The notes beneath the pieces are model-generated. The model saw nothing but the letters and a program-made list of their open reading frames with translations, did not search any database and had not been told where the DNA came from. Source: Lactobacillus bombicola (GTDB taxonomy: Bacteria; Bacillota; Bacilli; Lactobacillales; Lactobacillaceae). From it: a DNA stretch of 64,000 bases. Position numbers and translations under genes: made by a program. Below, one piece after another: positions 8,586 through 16,026 of this stretch. The stretch spans positions 1 through 64,000 of the forward strand of contig NZ_FOMN01000005.1 in assembly GCF_900112665.1 (NCBI RefSeq), given 5' to 3'. Numbering within the stretch: the stretch's first letter is position 1; each line of letters opens with the position of its first letter.

Positions 8586-9737
8586 TTAAACAATTTTATG
8601 TAAAAAATGATTTAACATAATAGGTGAAATAATAGTGGTCATTATAACAATGATAATTAAATCCGAATAAATTTCTTGAGTAAGCATATGATTCATAAAA
8701 CCAATCTGTGCGACAATTAATGCAACTTCTCCACGAGAAACCATGCCTGCTCCAATACTTCTACTTTCCATTTTTGTAAAATCAAATAGTTTACCAGCCC
8801 ATTGCCCCGCAACATATTTACTAAAAACAGCTAAAATAGTCATTATTAAAATAAACCATCCTTCTTTAATAAAGCCAATAAATGTAACTGATAATCCAAT
8901 ATTTACAAAAAAGACCGGAATAAAAAAAGTATAACCTGCTGTGTCAATTGTTTTAATAATATTCTTAGCATTTTTTGTTTGTCCAATTGCTAATCCACTA
9001 AAAAAAGCACCAACTACTTCAGATAATCCAACTTTTTCCGCTATCCTTGACATTACCAAGGTAAGAATAAACGCAAAAACCACTTCTGAATGTGGCAATG
9101 AAAGTCTAGTTACTAAATTCATAAGTTTAGGTACAATATCATAGATTAACCAAACTAACCCAAAATAGCTTATTTCAATTAAAAAATTAATTCCCCAATT
9201 ATCTGTTAACCCATTTTTATTCCCGTCAATATGACTAACAGCAGAAAAAATACTAAGTACAAGCACAGCTAAAACATCATCAACCACCGCAGCACCCAAA
9301 ATTGCTGAACCAAGTCGAGAATGAAGTTGACCTGCATCTTGCAAAACAGCAACAGAAATTGCCACACTAGTTGCTGCAAAAACTATCCCAATAAAAATCG
9401 CTTCTAAAAGATGTATTCCAAATAAAAGACTGGCAATTCCAAGCATAAGAATAGGCAATATAACTCCTAAACCAGCAATCGTAAGACTTAATTTTAAATA
9501 TTTCTTCAATAATGATAAGTTGCTTTCTAATCCAGCAAGAAACATTAAACAAATGACACCTAATTGTGCTAATAATTCTAAAAACGAATTAGGTTTTATC
9601 AAGGTCAACATAGCAGGACCTAATAAAATTCCAGCTAGTAAGTTCCCAACAACTGGTGGAAATTTGAAATGATTAAATAATCCACCCAATATAGAAGTTA
9701 CTAATAAGATTAAAATATATTGACTAATAAAGTTCAT
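8586..9737 (-). CDS. CPA2-family cation:proton antiporter (Na+/H+ or K+/H+, KefB-like membrane domain)
   Basis: The 383-residue protein is almost entirely hydrophobic, with about 11-12 transmembrane segments. Typical monovalent cation:proton antiporter stretches include AGILLGPAML, LMFLAGLES, FAATSVAISVAVL, a double-Asp segment ILGAAVVDDVLAVLVLS (transport aspartates), and GMVSRGEVALIVA. No C-terminal TrkA-N domain is present, so it is the short form common in lactobacilli. It probably takes part in pH or salt homeostasis. A stem-loop with a T-run lies in its 5' leader, suggesting control by transcription attenuation. Confidence 0.88.
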   Translation of the reverse strand: MNFISQYILILLVTSILGGLFNHFKFPPVVGNLLAGILLGPAMLTLIKPNSFLELLAQLGVICLMFLAGLESNLSLLKKYLKLSLTIAGLGVILPILMLGIASLLFGIHLLEAIFIGIVFAATSVAISVAVLQDAGQLHSRLGSAILGAAVVDDVLAVLVLSIFSAVSHIDGNKNGLTDNWGINFLIEISYFGLVWLIYDIVPKLMNLVTRLSLPHSEVVFAFILTLVMSRIAEKVGLSEVVGAFFSGLAIGQTKNAKNIIKTIDTAGYTFFIPVFFVNIGLSVTFIGFIKEGWFILIMTILAVFSKYVAGQWAGKLFDFTKMESRSIGAGMVSRGEVALIVAQIGFMNHMLTQEIYSDLIIIVIMTTIISPIMLNHFLHKIV

Positions 9738-9756
9738 TGATTATCCTTTCTCAAAC

Positions 9757-9808
9757 TAAAAAAACTTTCAAGCTATCTCTTGACCCAAAGAGACAAATCT
9801 TGAAAGTT
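9757..9808 (-). promoter_or_regulatory. Leader terminator hairpin (candidate attenuator) of the antiporter gene
   Basis: On the minus strand AACTTTCAAG pairs with CTTGAAAGTT, with an inner CTCTT/AAGAG stem, followed directly by a run of Ts and then the antiporter ribosome binding site and ATG about 20 bp on. A strong terminator inside the 5' leader of an ion transporter fits an attenuator or riboswitch expression platform. I cannot match the upstream leader to a known riboswitch class. Confidence 0.55.
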
Positions 9809-10023
9809 TTGCATTACTGTAAACTCCAACCACAAATTTTATATTTACCCTAATTATAACGAAATAATTAGTTGGTTACAATATTCAACCCTTTTCAAAC
9901 GTATAATCATGTGAGTGACAATTAAACTTTACCTTCTTAATTAATAAATTTCAGCATCACATAAAATCTATTCTAAAATTAAATTTAAAAACAAACCGTC
10001 ACTACTGTTTGAAAATTATTTAC

Positions 10024-10482
10024 TTATTTCCGCAGGTAATTATACAGACCCAAAATTAATTCAATTAAAAGTAATAAATTCCATAACCCTACCAACACTG
10101 CAGATATAATAACTATAACCATTACTTGTTCATTATATCCTACACTCTTACTTAAAATCATACCCCAAGCAAAAAGACCATAGCCAATCACAAATAGTAA
10201 TACCTTAGTAATTCTATATGCCTGCTGATCTACTTTCATCGTTAGATACCTATCGCGTTCATCATCATCTTCACTGGTACCCACATCTTTTGCACGCAAA
10301 AAACTACCAATAGTCACAATGATAGCTAAGACTAGCCATACACTATCTTTAAGCAGTTTAATCCACTCAACTTTATATAAAAAATCTCGCCCTAATTCAT
10401 ACAGGCTCAGGACTGAACATAATAAAAAGAAAAATGTTTCTAAATAGTACATCAATTTCCTTTTTTGATTATTTTTTTTCAT
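10024..10482 (-). CDS. Small four-TM membrane protein paired with an XRE regulator
   Basis: About 152 residues are read from the ATG at 10482; a start 10 codons later, preceded by AGGAAA, is also possible. Four hydrophobic segments are visible, with a charged loop (TSEDDDERDRYL) between the second and third. The layout resembles small membrane proteins (DUF2178-like) that are encoded downstream of short XRE regulators in Firmicutes. It overlaps the regulator stop by 14 bases, which indicates co-translation. Its function is unknown; a membrane partner or sensor for the regulator is the simplest inference. Confidence 0.6.
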   Translation of the reverse strand: MKKNNQKRKLMYYLETFFFLLCSVLSLYELGRDFLYKVEWIKLLKDSVWLVLAIIVTIGSFLRAKDVGTSEDDDERDRYLTMKVDQQAYRITKVLLFVIGYGLFAWGMILSKSVGYNEQVMVIVIISAVLVGLWNLLLLIELILGLYNYLRK

Positions 10483-10687
10483 TCTCAAAGTACTCCTGCA
10501 AGCAAAATAAGGTTTCAATATTAGTAGCAAATACCTGTGCTAACTTATAAGCTAAAATAATTGATGGTTGATAGCGTTCTTGCTCAATTGAATTTATTGT
10601 CAGTTCATTTACCCCTACTTTTTCAGCAAGTAAAGCTTGAGTTAATTTTCGCTTTTCTCTTTCTTTTTTAACTAAGTTTTTGATAAT
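10469..10687 (-). CDS. Short XRE-family HTH regulator with probable ATT start
   Basis: The reading frame encodes about 72 residues with a clear Cro/CI-type helix-turn-helix: KREKRKLTQALLAEKVGV, then NELTINSIEQERYQPS, then a short C-terminal helix. It resembles the YozG type of 65-75 residues. No ATG, GTG or TTG is in frame at the expected N-terminus; the only suitable codon after GGAGATGG is ATT (10685-10687), followed by ATC AAA AAC. The frame may therefore start at a rare ATT, or a small indel may have removed the start. The stop overlaps the following membrane-protein gene. Coding status is confident; the start is not. Confidence 0.65.
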   Translation of the reverse strand: MIKNLVKKEREKRKLTQALLAEKVGVNELTINSIEQERYQPSIILAYKLAQVFATNIETLFCLQEYFENEKK

Positions 10688-10835
10688 ACCATCTCCATTT
10701 TTTAGACGATTATGTTAATTTTATAATTAATATTCTATTAAATTAAATTAATAAAATCAATCAAGCTATAACATTAATTAGATCTCAAAATATACTTTAA
10801 TTGAGATATAATAAAAAATAAGCGGAGGATAATTT

Positions 10836-11404
10836 ATGAATACAAATAAAACCACTAAAAAAGAAAGTTGGGGGAAAATTTATCTTTGATGTCATCGTTA
10901 TGACAATAATTACTCTGGGAATCTTTTTTCTTTTATTACAATTTTTGATTTCAAATAATCGTGTTTCAGGAGCATCTATGCAACCTAACTTTGAAGATAA
11001 TGACCGCTTGGTTACATGGCGCAACTTTTCATCTAAGCACAATGATGTCGTGGTGCTACGTGCCCCAAAAACTACTTAAGACGTTCCTAGAGCCCTTTAC
11101 TTAAAACGAATTATTGGACTTCCTGGCGATACCATTATTTCTAAAAGTGATCAAATTTATATCAATGGCAAATTATTACCAGAACCATACTTAAACAACC
11201 ATTTTAAAAAAGCTGACAAAGATGCAGGTGAACCCTTTACCACTAATTTTACTTATAAAGTCCCTCAAGGATATTACTTTGTAAAGGGCGAATACCGTGA
11301 TATTTCCAGAGATTCCCGCTTTTTTGGACCAGTTAAACTTAGTGCCATTAATTGGAAAAGTTGTTTTTCGGTACTATCCCTTTAATAAAATTCAAAGCTA
11401 TTGA
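10836..11404 (+). pseudogene. Signal peptidase I (LepB/SipS-like), broken by two frameshifts and a stop
   Basis: Joined across frames, the product is a full type I signal peptidase: an N-terminal membrane anchor, the catalytic serine box SGASMQP, the lysine box YLKRIIGLPGD, and the C-terminal SRDSRFFGPV box. Lesions visible are a frameshift near 10872 in a G-run, an in-frame TAA at about 11079, and an extra A near 11350 shifting the last about 18 codons. GEYRDISRDSR replaces the usual GDNRxxSxDSR. A good GGAGG site precedes the ATG, so the loss is recent. A functional copy should exist elsewhere in the genome. Confidence 0.85.
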
Positions 11405-11496
11405 TCCACATTAAAAATTAGCAATTGCTTATAACGCTTAATTGTGCTTTAATATCTTTAATTTAAAATTAGCAAATTAGTTAGGGGGGACTTAAA

Positions 11497-11781
11497 TTGA
11501 ATGCATTTAAATCACATTTAGCAAATAATCAAATAAAATATAAAAACAGATCACCTAAGCAAAAAGCCGTTAATCGAATTCAGATGCTTTGGTCATTTTT
11601 TTGGGCATTAATGGCTATACTATTTCGACAAGAAATATTTGACTTTTGTCATAGCATCAGCTATTTGCGTCAGCTTCCTAGCTATTTAATAATCATCATT
11701 TATGGTTTAATCGTAGGCTTTTTATGTGCTTCTACCTGGAATTTTTTTAAAAAGAGTACGATTGATTTACTTGAAAAATAA
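11497..11781 (+). CDS. Small membrane protein of unknown function (TTG start)
   Basis: The 94-residue protein starts at TTG, eight bases after a strong AGGGGGG; the nearby ATG is out of frame. It has a basic N-terminal tail of about 25 residues (KNRSPKQKAVNR) and two or three hydrophobic segments, and ends with a short charged tail. I do not recognise the family. It follows the broken signal peptidase gene and is closed by a clear terminator, so it forms its own transcript or the end of that one. Confidence 0.6.
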   Translation: MNAFKSHLANNQIKYKNRSPKQKAVNRIQMLWSFFWALMAILFRQEIFDFCHSISYLRQLPSYLIIIIYGLIVGFLCASTWNFFKKSTIDLLEK

Positions 11782-11802
11782 GCGAAGCAAAATCAAAGTA
11801 CC

Positions 11803-11831
11803 AAAAAAAGTAGTCTCACGACTACTTTTTT
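11803..11831 (+). terminator. Rho-independent terminator
   Basis: A GTAGTC/GACTAC stem with a TCAC loop is flanked by A7 and T6, 20 bp after the small membrane-protein stop. The symmetric A and T runs would let it act in both directions. Confidence 0.85.
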
Positions 11832-11872
11832 AATATACATAATAATGTTAAAGGCTCTGCATGGTAACAATA

Positions 11873-11992
11873 TTTATGTTCCGATTGTGTTCTTAATTAT
11901 TCTTTACAAATAAAAATTATCCTTAATTTATCTGCCTAAAACATTGGTAAATCAAGGATAATTAATTTAAATAATTCTTCTAAATGACTAGA
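11873..11992. repeat. Outer copy of the tRNA-Thr 3' flank (about 120 bp direct repeat)
   Basis: This segment is about 97% identical to 24682-24804, which is the terminator and 3' end of tRNA-Thr. There are four substitutions and a 3-bp gap. The bases following it (11986-12014) still resemble the tRNA T-arm when a 6-bp insertion is allowed. It marks the far boundary of the accessory DNA stacked at the tRNA gene. Confidence 0.85.
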
Positions 11993-12114
11993 AGCATAGA
12001 GGTTTGCAACTTCCAGCTTTACCACAATAACTCTTATAGTCACCAATAATAAAATCATGTGGGGCAAATTGTGATTATTGTTAAATAATCTTTTATTAAA
12101 GCTTGTCCGTTAAG

Positions 12115-12768
12115 TTAATCCATAATTGACCTTAAATCAATTGCAATGTCGCTGTTATTGATAATATACGGGTCATGCGACACTATCACAATCGTTTTAC
12201 CCTCACTTTGGGCAAACTTAAGCGCGTTAAAGATAACTTCTCTATTCTTTGGATCAAGCGATCCCGTGGGCTCATCACACAAGATTAATTCGCATGGCTT
12301 TAATAAACACCGTGCAAAAGAGATACGTTGTTGCTCTCCCCCAGACAATAATCCTACTTTGGTCTTTTCATTTGCTTCAATATTTAACTTGTCTAATAAT
12401 AATGACTTTCTTTCTTCAAAGGAAACTTTTAATTCTTTAGTATCTAACTTAGCCAACTGCAAATTCTTTTTAATGCTTTGATCATTAAGTAATGCATAAT
12501 TCTGAAACAGATAACTAATTTTTGTTTGAAGAAGTTTGCGGGCTTTGGCACTATTGATTTTAGGAGCTTGTTTATTAAATAGTACTAGTTGTCCGCTATT
12601 TAAGTTATCAAGCAAGCCAATTATATTGAGCAAAGTTGATTTTCCCGATCCACTAGGACCATAAATAGTTGTGATTTTATTACTTGTTATTTTCAAATTT
12701 ACATTATGGAGAACCTTCTTTGCTCTGAAGTTTTTATTTACTTTTATCAATTCAACTATATTATTCAT
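12115..12768 (-). CDS. ABC transporter ATPase, lactococcin 972-type bacteriocin export/immunity group
   Basis: The 217-residue ABC ATPase has Walker A GPSGSGKST at about 36-44, a Q-loop in YLFQNYALL, signature LSGGEQQRIS, Walker B LILCDEPTGSLD and the His switch IVSHD. It belongs to the small FtsE/LolD-like group found beside lactococcin 972-like bacteriocin genes. Its start overlaps the end of the 702-residue membrane protein by eight bases, so the two are co-translated and likely form one transporter. Role in bacteriocin export or self-protection is known for the family and inferred here. Confidence 0.85.
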   Translation of the reverse strand: MNNIVELIKVNKNFRAKKVLHNVNLKITSNKITTIYGPSGSGKSTLLNIIGLLDNLNSGQLVLFNKQAPKINSAKARKLLQTKISYLFQNYALLNDQSIKKNLQLAKLDTKELKVSFEERKSLLLDKLNIEANEKTKVGLLSGGEQQRISFARCLLKPCELILCDEPTGSLDPKNREVIFNALKFAQSEGKTIVIVSHDPYIINNSDIAIDLRSIMD

Positions 12769-14869
12769 TTAGCAGCCCCCTTATTGAATTCTTTGAAAAT
12801 ATTTTTAACCCGACCAAACTCACTATAAAGTCAACACCTATTGCAAAAATTAATAACACAATACCTGAAACACTAACTTGGCTGCTACTAAACGTAAATA
12901 TTACGGTAAGTATTATCTGAATTACCCATAGTAGCCATAATCCCAAGCTACTTCTTGCTATAGATATCCCCAACGTTTGTTTAATTGCATACGTACGTCC
13001 AAATATAGAAAAATATAGATAAACCAATGAAATCGAAATAACTAAAAATGTAACTAAAGTAATCATGATTGAGATAATATTAGCCATTATATTACCTTCC
13101 GCTTGCTGCAATACATTTAATTGGATAGCGCTAGCTCTAATTAATTGCGGGTAATTATCGGTCAAATTATATTTTTTAAATAATGCCTGGTATTTGGTTT
13201 TATAAACCTCTTGCGGCGTCTTCCCGTGTAATGCTATTTTTAACGGGTCTCGATCATTTCCAGTGAACATATTGCCATATTCATCAAAAACTTTAGGTGA
13301 CCTTACATAAATATAGCCATAATTCCTAACCTTTTCTCCGGCTTCATCAATAATCGACTGATTATTATTAATATATATTATTCTTGGATTGTTAATTTTT
13401 AGATCTTTATATATATACTGCTTTATTTGGCTTTGTAATTTTAAGTTCGATCTATACTTCTTAGCTAATAAAATACTTGGTCGTTTATTAACTTCGTTTT
13501 CTCTGACCCTTGTTCCATCACTTTTATATAATGGATTAAATCTTAAATAATTTGGATTGACGGTTACAAGCTGATATTGCCGCTTCATTTTACTATTTGG
13601 ACCGCTTATTCCTATAGTATCAATCAAAATTCCGCCATTCTTATTAACATCTGGATAAACAACACTATTTAGCAGTTTGGATTGATTTTGAGGATTAATT
13701 AAATCCTCTTGATTATATCCAATAGAAGTTGGAAAAAATACGGCATAATCATTATAAACAGCAGATTTATTGTCATTAACATTAGCAACTATAGATTGAT
13801 ACATTAAATCTCCCAGTGGTAATGCAGAGGATAAGACAAATGTTAATAAGATACCTTTTACAACATATACAACTACGAAAGTTGCTTTTGCATAAGTACG
13901 CTTTATTAATAATCTACTAGTGGGCAGTATATTTAATATAAATGCAATTAAGAATATAACCAAACCAAGTACAACCATTACTAGGCATGCTAAGGAAATT
14001 AATGGCCAAATAAGTTCGTAATGCTTATTCACTATTGCTAAAATTAAAGCAGGTATAACTCCTATTCCCGACCCTAATAATAACAATGGCATAGTTGTCT
14101 TTTTCAGCGCAGAAACGATTGAATATCCAAGCAAGCGATAAATGCCCAGATCTCTACTAATAGATAAGCAGTAAATTATAATAAGGACCAATTGAAAGAA
14201 TGTCATAGTAATCGCTAGTTGTTGAAAATTAACTGGCCCTGATTGATCAAGATTAGGAACAGTGCTTGGATTAAAATCATTCTCGGTAAGCTTAACGCCT
14301 AAATCTTTATTTAACTTTTTACTAAGTATTCTCCTGAATTTTCTGACACCAGTTATATCTTGGGTTTGCAAATAAAATAACCCTTCTCTGGTTTGCGGAC
14401 TTTTATATATATCTATTCTTTTTATTGTAAAATCTGCAATGCCATATTTAACAAGAGGCACCCTGCTTTTTGAATATTTAGTCGAATATTCATGACCGTT
14501 CCTTAGCTTGACCTTGAAGGACTTGGCTAGAGCGCTCGAATCCAAATCGCTTACTTCAAAAACCGTATCATCAACTGTTTTTGAATAATCAACTGTTTTG
14601 GGCCCAAGTCCATGCCCCTTATAACCAGCTATTTTCAAAAAAGGAATGTTGAGCAGCTTGCTTATTTTACTAATGTCTGCGACTATTTTCTTATATTTTA
14701 GATCGCTTGTAGACTTGAGCGGCAGACCTAATTGAATATAAAAGTTATTCAGGTTACTTCTATCTTGATTCATTACCTTATTATGCTGGTCCGTCATAAA
14801 TAATAGCCATAATAAAATTGTAACAGCTGAAGTAATTACTAGGACCACCCTTAAAAACTGCTTGAACAT
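12761..14869 (-). CDS. Bacteriocin-associated integral membrane protein (lactococcin 972 group, DUF1430-like)
   Basis: The 702-residue protein has an N-terminal membrane anchor (residues about 7-25), a large extracellular domain, a block of four hydrophobic segments around 220-350, a second extracellular domain of about 230 residues, and four C-terminal membrane segments. This matches the large MacB/FtsX-like membrane proteins encoded between lactococcin 972-like bacteriocins and their ATPase, usually described as putative immunity or export proteins. It is followed by the overlapping ATPase gene and preceded by the bacteriocin gene, separated by a hairpin. Membership is well supported by context and shape. 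Confidence 0.85.
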   Translation of the reverse strand: MFKQFLRVVLVITSAVTILLWLLFMTDQHNKVMNQDRSNLNNFYIQLGLPLKSTSDLKYKKIVADISKISKLLNIPFLKIAGYKGHGLGPKTVDYSKTVDDTVFEVSDLDSSALAKSFKVKLRNGHEYSTKYSKSRVPLVKYGIADFTIKRIDIYKSPQTREGLFYLQTQDITGVRKFRRILSKKLNKDLGVKLTENDFNPSTVPNLDQSGPVNFQQLAITMTFFQLVLIIIYCLSISRDLGIYRLLGYSIVSALKKTTMPLLLLGSGIGVIPALILAIVNKHYELIWPLISLACLVMVVLGLVIFLIAFILNILPTSRLLIKRTYAKATFVVVYVVKGILLTFVLSSALPLGDLMYQSIVANVNDNKSAVYNDYAVFFPTSIGYNQEDLINPQNQSKLLNSVVYPDVNKNGGILIDTIGISGPNSKMKRQYQLVTVNPNYLRFNPLYKSDGTRVRENEVNKRPSILLAKKYRSNLKLQSQIKQYIYKDLKINNPRIIYINNNQSIIDEAGEKVRNYGYIYVRSPKVFDEYGNMFTGNDRDPLKIALHGKTPQEVYKTKYQALFKKYNLTDNYPQLIRASAIQLNVLQQAEGNIMANIISIMITLVTFLVISISLVYLYFSIFGRTYAIKQTLGISIARSSLGLWLLWVIQIILTVIFTFSSSQVSVSGIVLLIFAIGVDFIVSLVGLKIFSKNSIRGLLNE

Positions 14870-14896
14870 ATCTTTACCATATTTATCTTAATAAAC

Positions 14897-14937
14897 AAAA
14901 GGCTATATATAAACTTTTAAATTCATATACAGCCCTT
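14897..14937 (-). terminator. Terminator-like hairpin between bacteriocin and immunity genes
   Basis: On the minus strand AAGGGCTGTATATGAA pairs with TTATATATAGCCTTTT through a short loop, and a T-rich stretch follows. It sits between the bacteriocin stop and the membrane-protein start. A partial terminator here would give more bacteriocin than transporter transcript. Confidence 0.6.
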
Positions 14938-14975
14938 AGTAAAAAATACTTAAATTTTCTTCTAATTAAAATTTT

Positions 14976-15440
14976 CTAAATATACGGTGCCCAGTACCAT
15001 GCTTGTGCTGTCCCATAGCCTTTGGCAAGAGCATAAGAAAACTTATTGGCTCCTGCATATATAGTAGTTGTATCTTTTCCGCCTACTGCTGCCGTTGAAG
15101 AATGTCTTTCACTATCATGATAATAATTTGAGTGAGACCATTTATATCCATTAAAATAATTATGATGATCTGCAAAATATACCCAACGACTATGCGGCCA
15201 CCAAGGATAACCTGGTGAGTATGTCGTTGTAGCCGGTGAATCAGACTTCTTAACCGATTGTGAAGTAAAAACTGGAGACGAACTTTCAATAACTTTATTA
15301 TTATCATCAAAAGCTACATACCCGCTGTTAGGTACCTTTGAACTCATATCAGTTGTTGCTGCTTGGCTAATAGCAGGGAGGCCTGATAATGAGACAACCG
15401 CTCCAGCAATTACTAGTACTGTAGATAATAATATTCACAT
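14976..15440 (-). pseudogene. Lactococcin 972-family bacteriocin precursor with stop at codon 2
   Basis: The C-terminal domain shows the lactococcin 972 pattern: an HSNYYHDSERHSST block, a KDTTTIYAGANKFSYA block and the terminal YGTAQAWYWAPYI. Upstream of the first in-frame ATG at 15347 the same frame still encodes a hydrophobic secretion signal (VLVIAGAVVSLSG, then an AISQAAT cleavage-like site). It is preceded by ATG at 15438-15440 and then an immediate TGA. No ATG, GTG or TTG lies between that stop and 15347. The start at 15347 would give a 123-residue protein without a signal. Either the N-terminus is mutated or a non-standard start is used. Confidence 0.75.
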
Positions 15441-15468
15441 CCTAAATATTTATAGTTCTAGTAGTTGT

Positions 15469-15493
15469 AAAAGTACTCCTAGGCTGTACTTTT
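15469..15493. promoter_or_regulatory. Inverted repeat upstream of bacteriocin gene
   Basis: AAAAGTAC and GTACTTTT face each other across 9 bp, about 30 bp upstream of the bacteriocin start. The symmetry fits an operator for the bacteriocin locus. No regulator gene is adjacent. Confidence 0.45.
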
Positions 15494-15534
15494 GATATAT
15501 ATTTTAATATTTTTGTTATTAATTATCAAGTATT

Positions 15535-15723
15535 TTAATTTAATTTAAAAATATTATTATTAATAACCAAATCCGACATCTCAATATTCCTATCTTCATC
15601 TACATGCACATAAGTTTTCATAAACATTTTAACTGTATGACCCATACGACTTGCTGCCCATGGATAAGACATTCTCGGAGTATTGCCTAACTTAGTCGCT
15701 ACTGTATGCCGACAAGTGTACAT
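15535..15723 (-). pseudogene. C-terminal relic of a tyrosine integrase
   Basis: The roughly 62 residues left match the last part of the intact integrase at 16027. [12 protein letters not shown] (Arg-His box), RMGHTVKMF (Gly-His box) and [10 protein letters not shown] (nucleophile Tyr) are all conserved. Sequence upstream of codon 1 has no integrase similarity, so the first about 350 codons are gone. It indicates an earlier related element at the same tRNA site, partly replaced by the present one. Confidence 0.85.
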
Positions 15724-15926
15724 GCTAATATTTATTGTGAATCAGAAACATCTTTACCACACAAAAATTATCTAATTCTATTTTTGTGGCAGTTGTGTGG
15801 CAAAAGTTAAATATTAACAACTTTACATAACTATCAACTAAAAATAAAAAACACGAAAAAAGCCCATTATCAAGATATTTATATAACCTCAATAATAGAC
15901 TTCTTAAAGCTAATTTATAAAAAGTT

Positions 15927-15957
15927 ATGCTGACTAGAGGAGCGGAGGTTCTAGTCA
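15927..15957. other. Integrase attachment site (left end)
   Basis: The 15-bp tRNA-Thr repeat at 15927-15941 overlaps a perfect inverted pair, TGACTAGA (15931-15938) and TCTAGTCA (15950-15957), around an 11-bp centre. This is the layout of tyrosine-recombinase core binding sites. The partner site is inside the tRNA gene at 24793-24807. Confidence 0.75.
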
Positions 15958-16026
15958 ACAAATCCTTATATATCAGTATTTTTGACAACAAAATCTTAAA
16001 AATAATGTTCGAATTATGTTCCGTTA

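Noticed and set aside
12000-12085. Cys-rich peptide-like frame on the minus strand (APHDFIIGDYKSYCGKAGSC)
   Set aside because: It has no start codon or binding site and a stop directly upstream; it overlaps the tRNA-like relic. It might be a gene fragment but cannot be supported.
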